Of a stretch of 64,000 nucleotides of DNA, positions 59,869 to 64,000 are shown one piece after another; positions within the stretch are counted from its first letter, which is position 1, and every line of letters starts with the position of its first letter. Origin of the DNA: Acidobacteriaceae bacterium (GTDB lineage Bacteria > Acidobacteriota > Terriglobia > Terriglobales > Acidobacteriaceae); NCBI GenBank assembly GCA_025462735.1, contig JAOAPC010000003.1, forward strand, positions 80,391 to 144,390, written 5' to 3'. Made by a program: the position numbers and the translations under genes. The notes under the pieces are model-generated. The model saw only the letters and a program-made list of their open reading frames with translations, made no database searches and had not been told where the DNA came from.

Positions 59869-61209
59869 ATGAGCACTAACGGAAAAACCACAACTCGAAA
59901 CGGAAAAATGAATTGGGAGTCTGACCCGCGCTGGACAGGCATTACGCGTCCTTATACTTTGGCGGATGTTGAGAGCCTGCGAGGGTCGATGAGGATTGAG
60001 CACACGCTGGCGCGGCACGGCGCTGAGATCCTGTGGCAGATGCTGCAAACCGAGCCTTATGTGGCGGCGCTGGGCGCGCTGACTGGGAACCAGGCGATCC
60101 AGCAGGTACGCGCGGGATTGAAAGCCGTTTACGTAAGTGGCTGGCAGGTCGCGGCCGATGCGAACAATGCCGGGGAAATGTATCCCGACCAGAGTCTATA
60201 TCCAAGCGACAGCGTTCCTGGGCTGGTGCGGAAGATCAATCGCGCCTTGCAGCGGGCCGATCAGGTTCATCACAGCGAAGGGAAGAATGGCGTCAACTGG
60301 TTCGCGCCGCTGGTGGCTGACGCTGAAGCAGGATTCGGCGGGAACCTGAACGCGTTCGAGCTGATGAAATCCATGATCGAGGCGGGCGCGGCGTGCGTCC
60401 ACTTCGAAGATCAGCTTTCGTCGGCGAAAAAGTGCGGCCATCTCGGAGGCAAGGTATTGGTGCCTACATCAGAGGCGATCCAAAAGCTGGTGGCGGCGCG
60501 TTTGGCGGCGGACGTGATGGACGTCCCGACGCTGGTGCTCGCCCGCACCGACGCGAACAGCGCGCACCTACTGACCAGCGATATTGATCCGCGCGATCGG
60601 GCCTTCCTCACCGGGGAGAGAACGAGCGAAGGCTTCTATTGCATTCGCGGCGGACTGGATTCCGCGATTGCACGGGCGATTGCCTACGCGCCCTATGCTG
60701 ACCTGATCTGGTGCGAAACTTCGGAGCCGAATCTCGAAGAAGCGCGCCGGTTCGCCGACGCCGTGCACGAGAAATTTCCTGGAAAAATGCTGGCGTACAA
60801 CTGCTCGCCGTCGTTCAACTGGAAGAAGAAACTCGACGAGGCGACCATTGCGCGTTTCCAAAAAGAGCTGGCGCGGATGGGTTACAAATTTCAATTCGTG
60901 ACCTTGGCTGGATTCCATTCGTTGAACCTGAGCATGTTCGACCTGGCCCAGGGTTACAAAGAAACCGGGATGCAGGCCTATTCCCAATTGCAGCAAAGAG
61001 AGTTTTCATGTGAGCCGATGGGATATGAAGGCGCGAAGCACCAGCGGTTCGTGGGGACGGGATACTTCGATCTCGTAGCCAAAGTCGTGGGCGGCGGCGT
61101 CTCGTCCACCACAGCGCTCGAAGGTTCCACAGAGGCCGAACAGTTTTTCCCGATGCCGGCTGCGGTCGAGTTTCCGCGGGAGGAAATCCTCCTTCCGTCG
61201 GGGGACTGA
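59869..61209 (+). CDS. aceA: Isocitrate lyase
   Basis: A 446-residue enzyme cleaving isocitrate to glyoxylate and succinate. The catalytic loop is [15 protein letters not shown] with the active Cys; other motifs are [60 protein letters not shown] and [14 protein letters not shown]. It is the second gene of the glyoxylate pair, which lets the cell grow on acetate or fatty acids. Confidence 0.97.
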   Translation: MSTNGKTTTRNGKMNWESDPRWTGITRPYTLADVESLRGSMRIEHTLARHGAEILWQMLQTEPYVAALGALTGNQAIQQVRAGLKAVYVSGWQVAADANNAGEMYPDQSLYPSDSVPGLVRKINRALQRADQVHHSEGKNGVNWFAPLVADAEAGFGGNLNAFELMKSMIEAGAACVHFEDQLSSAKKCGHLGGKVLVPTSEAIQKLVAARLAADVMDVPTLVLARTDANSAHLLTSDIDPRDRAFLTGERTSEGFYCIRGGLDSAIARAIAYAPYADLIWCETSEPNLEEARRFADAVHEKFPGKMLAYNCSPSFNWKKKLDEATIARFQKELARMGYKFQFVTLAGFHSLNLSMFDLAQGYKETGMQAYSQLQQREFSCEPMGYEGAKHQRFVGTGYFDLVAKVVGGGVSSTTALEGSTEAEQFFPMPAAVEFPREEILLPSGD

Positions 61210-61681
61210 GGCCGCGTCGAGCGTCGGCATTGCTCAGGCTTGTCGAGCTAAAGCTCGCTTCTCGGTGCCGGAAGTTAACGCGGCCATAAATGGCCGCTCT
61301 ACCGGCTCGGTGCTCAACGCTAACGCGGCCATAAATGGCCGCTCTTCCACGGCGACTCTTCTAGGCGCAGGCACAAACCACAAGTTCTCGTCAATCTTTT
61401 CGGCTCAAGCTCGCCTGATTAATGCTTGTGACTTAATGCGGCCATAAATGGCTGCTCTACCACGGTCGCACGAAGCCGGGTTCCCAAAACGCCAGCCGAC
61501 GCCGGGTTTGTACCCCGGGGGTGACCAAATCAGGCATCTGGCGCGGATTTTCACAGTTGACAACCTCGAAAACGAGGAGCTAAATAGCTTCCGGCGAGTT
61601 TCCACGCTCAACGAATTGCAGAGCGTTCAGCCATGGGGCTGAAAGTCGCTGAGAAAAAGGAAACCCTCCCCAGGAGCTAAA
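61210..61681. repeat. Repeat-containing gap with three GCGGCCATAAATGGCCGC palindromes
   Basis: No gene is supported. The palindrome GCGGCCATAAATGGCCGC occurs at 61280-61297 and 61325-61342, and with one change at 61438-61455. A GCCGGGTTTGTACCCCGG palindrome lies near 61502. Confidence 0.8.
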
Positions 61682-61963
61682 ATGAATAAAGCTGATCTTA
61701 TTGATCGGATCGCATCGGGCTGCGGCGTAAGCAAGACCCAAGCCGCCACCGCAATTGACACCACCGTAGACAGCATTACCAGCGCCCTGAAAAAGGGGGA
61801 CCGCGTTGCCCTGATAGGGTTTGGAACTTTCTCGGTTTCGCAGCGGAAGGCGCGCAATGGCCGCAATCCGCAGACCGGGGCTACACTCAAGATCGCTGCC
61901 CGCCGCGTGGCAAAATTCACGGCAGGCGCGGAGCTGAAAAAGGCCGTCAATCGCGGCAAGTAA
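61682..61963 (+). CDS. HU family DNA-binding protein
   Basis: A 93-residue histone-like protein. AGGAG lies 5 nt before the ATG. It reads MNKADLIDRIASGCGVSKTQ at the N-terminus, then VALIGFGTFSVSQRKARNGR with the DNA-minor-groove arm RNPQTGATLKI and the final AGAELKKAVN helix. The family forms dimers that bend and compact DNA. A strong terminator follows. Confidence 0.96.
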   Translation: MNKADLIDRIASGCGVSKTQAATAIDTTVDSITSALKKGDRVALIGFGTFSVSQRKARNGRNPQTGATLKIAARRVAKFTAGAELKKAVNRGK

Positions 61964-61981
61964 GCTTAGGTTGATTTAGAA

Positions 61982-62014
61982 ACGGCAGGGGGTCGGCCCT
62001 GCCGTTTTTGTTTT
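61982..62014 (+). terminator. Intrinsic terminator after HU gene
   Basis: Stem ACGGCAGGG / CCCTGCCGT around GGTCGG, followed by TTTTGTTTTTT. Confidence 0.95.
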
Positions 62015-62103
62015 TTGACACGGTAGAATTCGAATTATGGTTCTGAGTGAAGTCGCATGGTTTCCTCAGTCGTGCAGACGCCTAACACCCTATAATTGCG
62101 CAC

Positions 62104-62703
62104 GTGAAAACTCCGGTAGCAGCAGCGGAAACCGATGATCCCGGTTTTGTCGAAGTACTGAACTCTTTGGTACAAGGGCTTATTTCCCAACATGAACCCG
62201 AGGCACTCTGGATCATTCATATCGACAACTGGTTCGATCACAAGTGGCTGAGGTTTTCGGGCATGGGTGGAATTGCTTCGCCCTTCCTCATCGGCGGATT
62301 AGCCACCAGATACGACTCGGTAAAGGTTGAGTTTTATCAAGACAAACTTACATTTCCGCCCTTCACACCGAACAGAGTACTGGGCCAGTGGTCTTACATC
62401 CGAACCGGCGATGACTACAGAGAAGCAGCGTTGCCCGTGTTACCGCACGATTCAAAGCGACGACGCAGCCCGATGAACCTTCAGAGGCGCATTCAGGACT
62501 TGAGTCACTCTGCTTGTTTCGTATGGTACAGCGGTAATACTGTTGCGAACGGCAGAGGAAGTGTAATGGTTTACAACGTGGCGGCCGGTGGACTTGAATC
62601 CTGGTTCGCCGCATTCAAGCGACAGGAGGGATGGAAGTTGCAAGCAACGAAGGGCGTGAGCCGAGACGATGTTGAGCAGTTGCTGCAAAATCGCTCATCG
62701 TAA
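62104..62703 (+). CDS. Conserved hypothetical protein
   Basis: A 199-residue soluble protein with strongly patterned aromatic segments: LWIIHIDNWFDHKWLRFSGM, VEFYQDKLTFPPFTPNRVLG and ACFVWYSGNTVANGRGSVMV, ending in WFAAFKRQEGWKLQATKGVS. I have the impression of a recurring bacterial family without known function. The GTG start at 62104 has no clear ribosome site. It stands alone between HU and the acyltransferase gene. Confidence 0.7.
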   Translation: MKTPVAAAETDDPGFVEVLNSLVQGLISQHEPEALWIIHIDNWFDHKWLRFSGMGGIASPFLIGGLATRYDSVKVEFYQDKLTFPPFTPNRVLGQWSYIRTGDDYREAALPVLPHDSKRRRSPMNLQRRIQDLSHSACFVWYSGNTVANGRGSVMVYNVAAGGLESWFAAFKRQEGWKLQATKGVSRDDVEQLLQNRSS

Positions 62704-62861
62704 CTGTTGATAAATCGCGATTTCACAACATACAGGACACGTCACGGAACCGGTCATTGCCAAAACTACCCAACGTTCGACTGTTTTGGGATACGAAAAA
62801 GCAAGGAAGCTAAATGTTTAAGGTCTGTACAACGTGATTTGGAATGAATGTGCCCTTCTGC

Positions 62862-63725
62862 TTAAGTTCTTCCAGATACTTCCTGCGTGGCCACGTTATA
62901 CAGCGCTTCGATTTCCTTCTGCACCTTTGCTGACAGGCTCTCCAAATTTCGCAATGTCAATCCGTGGGTTGAGATCGGATGGCCGACGCGCATTTCTACC
63001 GGACGGCTTTTGATGTGGAAAGTATCCATGGGCAAGAGTTCATAGGTACCCACCAGCGCGACGGGGACGATATCCACGCCGGCTTTTATGGCCATGAAGA
63101 AGGCGCCGTCGAGAAACGGCTGAATGTGGCCATCGGCGGTGCGGCCGCCTTCGGGAAAAATAACCAGTGGCATGCCATTTTTGAGCGTGCGCACCACGGA
63201 CTTGATCTGCCCAACCGAGCGCGCGGGATTTTGCTGGTCCACACAGACCTGTCCCGACCGCTTCAGGTGCCAGCCAATCACCGGATAGGAAAGCAATTCT
63301 TTCTTATGCACGATGCGGAACTGAAAAGGCAGCGATGCATAAAGAACCGGGATATCGAGCGCGGAAGCATGGTTTACCGCGTAGACATGCGTACGTGATG
63401 TATCGATCTTCTCCAGACCGGTGACGCGTACGGGAGAAAAAATCGTTTTCAAAATCAGTTTTGACCAGGCGCGGGCAAATCCGTGCAGGATGCTGCCGTC
63501 TTTGTCGAAAAATCCAAAGGGAATGGACGTGAGCCCGAAAACAACTGTGTACAACCAGATCAGCGGATCGAAGATGAAATAGGAGCGCAGCCGGCTGAGC
63601 AGGCCGTATTTTCGTGGCGCCGTGGCGGGTCCGCCGTTCTGCTCAGGTCCTTGACTCGTAGGCGCAGTTTCCGGCTCGCTGTCTCGCGGACAGGAGTGTC
63701 CGCGCCACAGGGTCTTATTTTCCAT
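62862..63725 (-). CDS. plsC: 1-acyl-sn-glycerol-3-phosphate acyltransferase (PlsC type)
   Basis: A 287-residue acyltransferase. The catalytic HX4D motif is NHASALD, the substrate-binding box is VIFPEGGRTADG, and a membrane helix precedes them (FIFDPLIWLYTVVFGLTSI). It acylates lysophosphatidate in phospholipid synthesis. The ATG at 63725 overlaps the FolC stop by 11 bp. The first 20 residues (LWRGHSCPRDSEPE) are encoded by a palindromic repeat unit (63682-63709) and are unlikely to be functional, so a start further downstream cannot be excluded. Confidence 0.88.
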   Translation of the reverse strand: MENKTLWRGHSCPRDSEPETAPTSQGPEQNGGPATAPRKYGLLSRLRSYFIFDPLIWLYTVVFGLTSIPFGFFDKDGSILHGFARAWSKLILKTIFSPVRVTGLEKIDTSRTHVYAVNHASALDIPVLYASLPFQFRIVHKKELLSYPVIGWHLKRSGQVCVDQQNPARSVGQIKSVVRTLKNGMPLVIFPEGGRTADGHIQPFLDGAFFMAIKAGVDIVPVALVGTYELLPMDTFHIKSRPVEMRVGHPISTHGLTLRNLESLSAKVQKEIEALYNVATQEVSGRT

Positions 63726-64000
63726 CCGGCGAGACTCCCAGGGCGCGCATGGCTTCGCCTACAACGTAGATCGATCCGGTTATGAGGATGACACCGTCTC
63801 CATTTTTGGCGGCGATCTCGCTTGCACGATTTAATGCCGAAGGGACATCGCCGGAAAGTTCAATTTCCGTCTGTGAGCGGCTGGCTGCGTCCCGGATTTC
63901 CTGCGGGGTCGCGGAGCGAGGATTATCGGCTTGCGTGACAATAACGCATTCGGCTAATGGGAAAAGAATCTCGCACATCTCGGCAATAGCTTTGTCGCGC
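63715..64000 (-). CDS. folC: Folylpolyglutamate/dihydrofolate synthase, C-terminal part
   Basis: The frame is open to the right window edge, so only the last 94 residues are seen. The sequence reads RDKAIAEMCEILFPLAECVI, VTQADNPRSATPQEI and GDGVILITGSIYVVGEAM, characteristic of the C-terminal Mur-ligase-like domain of FolC, which adds glutamate to folates. It overlaps the start of plsC by 11 bp. Confidence 0.88.
   Translation of the reverse strand, partial: RDKAIAEMCEILFPLAECVIVTQADNPRSATPQEIRDAASRSQTEIELSGDVPSALNRASEIAAKNGDGVILITGSIYVVGEAMRALGVSPDGK

Noticed and set aside
1..64000. tRNA or rRNA genes, including as attachment sites
   Set aside because: No cloverleaf or rRNA-like stretch was recognised by eye near the duplicated ends or elsewhere; a covariance-model search was not possible.

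Overview
The window looks like chromosomal DNA of a soil Acidobacteriota (class Terriglobia, Koribacter/Sulfotelmatobacter-like). This is inferred from family content: CadC-type winged-helix/TPR regulators, paired DUF2844/DUF3443 proteins, three PilZ proteins, two di-haem DHOR cytochromes, a B12-dependent ribonucleotide reductase and many short dispersed palindromes. The background is moderately GC-rich, with AT-richer patches over the defence-like genes. No rRNA, tRNA, CRISPR array, integrase or transposase gene was seen.

Layout. 1-10012: truncated epoxide hydrolase, secreted proteins, a DUF1326 operon facing a CadC/FlgO/TPR regulator, a ComF-HNH nuclease pair and two small zinc-type proteins. 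10235-21086: OPT transporter, YggS, DUF3443/DUF2844, an ABC exporter, a nucleotidyltransferase-like protein, lipoyl synthase and a CHASE3 histidine kinase. 21156-25507: CsbD, PilZ, a secreted OB-like protein, an acetyltransferase and a repeat-rich gap. 25696-29608: an AT-richer three-gene module (AbiEi-like regulator, PHP-SMC/TrlF-like ATPase, small protein) preceded by two long palindromes with the same GGTATATATACC core. 29746-35233: nrdJ with a duplicated 3' end and palindromes inside its reading frame, then small upstream genes. 35768-41798: accC, accB, Xaa-Pro peptidase, a His-rich secreted protein and a P1-family peptidase. 42022-45031: an AIPR phage-resistance gene beside a membrane-protein gene bracketed by direct repeats. 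45235-53970: DHOR cytochrome, cutC, two-component system, second DHOR and a PilZ-GAF protein. 54053-55969: a sigma factor-TonB operon bracketed by 113-bp direct repeats. 55980-64000: DnaC-like loader, LysR regulator divergent from the glyoxylate shunt genes (malate synthase, isocitrate lyase), HU, PlsC-type acyltransferase and truncated FolC.

Three themes go beyond routine annotation. First, two gene 3' ends (HNH nuclease and nrdJ) are present twice in the same orientation, and within the compared codons the copies differ only synonymously, as expected if incoming DNA rebuilt the end of its target gene. Second, two single operons are bracketed by near-identical direct repeats. Third, REP/REPIN-like palindromes fill intergenic gaps and also run in frame through protein-coding sequence (nrdJ, plsC and a hypothetical gene beside nrdJ). 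The best candidate for an undescribed system is the AbiEi-like/PHP-SMC module with its twin palindromes.

All assignments come from reading the sequence. No database search was run, so family names are recognition calls and roles of neighbours are inference.
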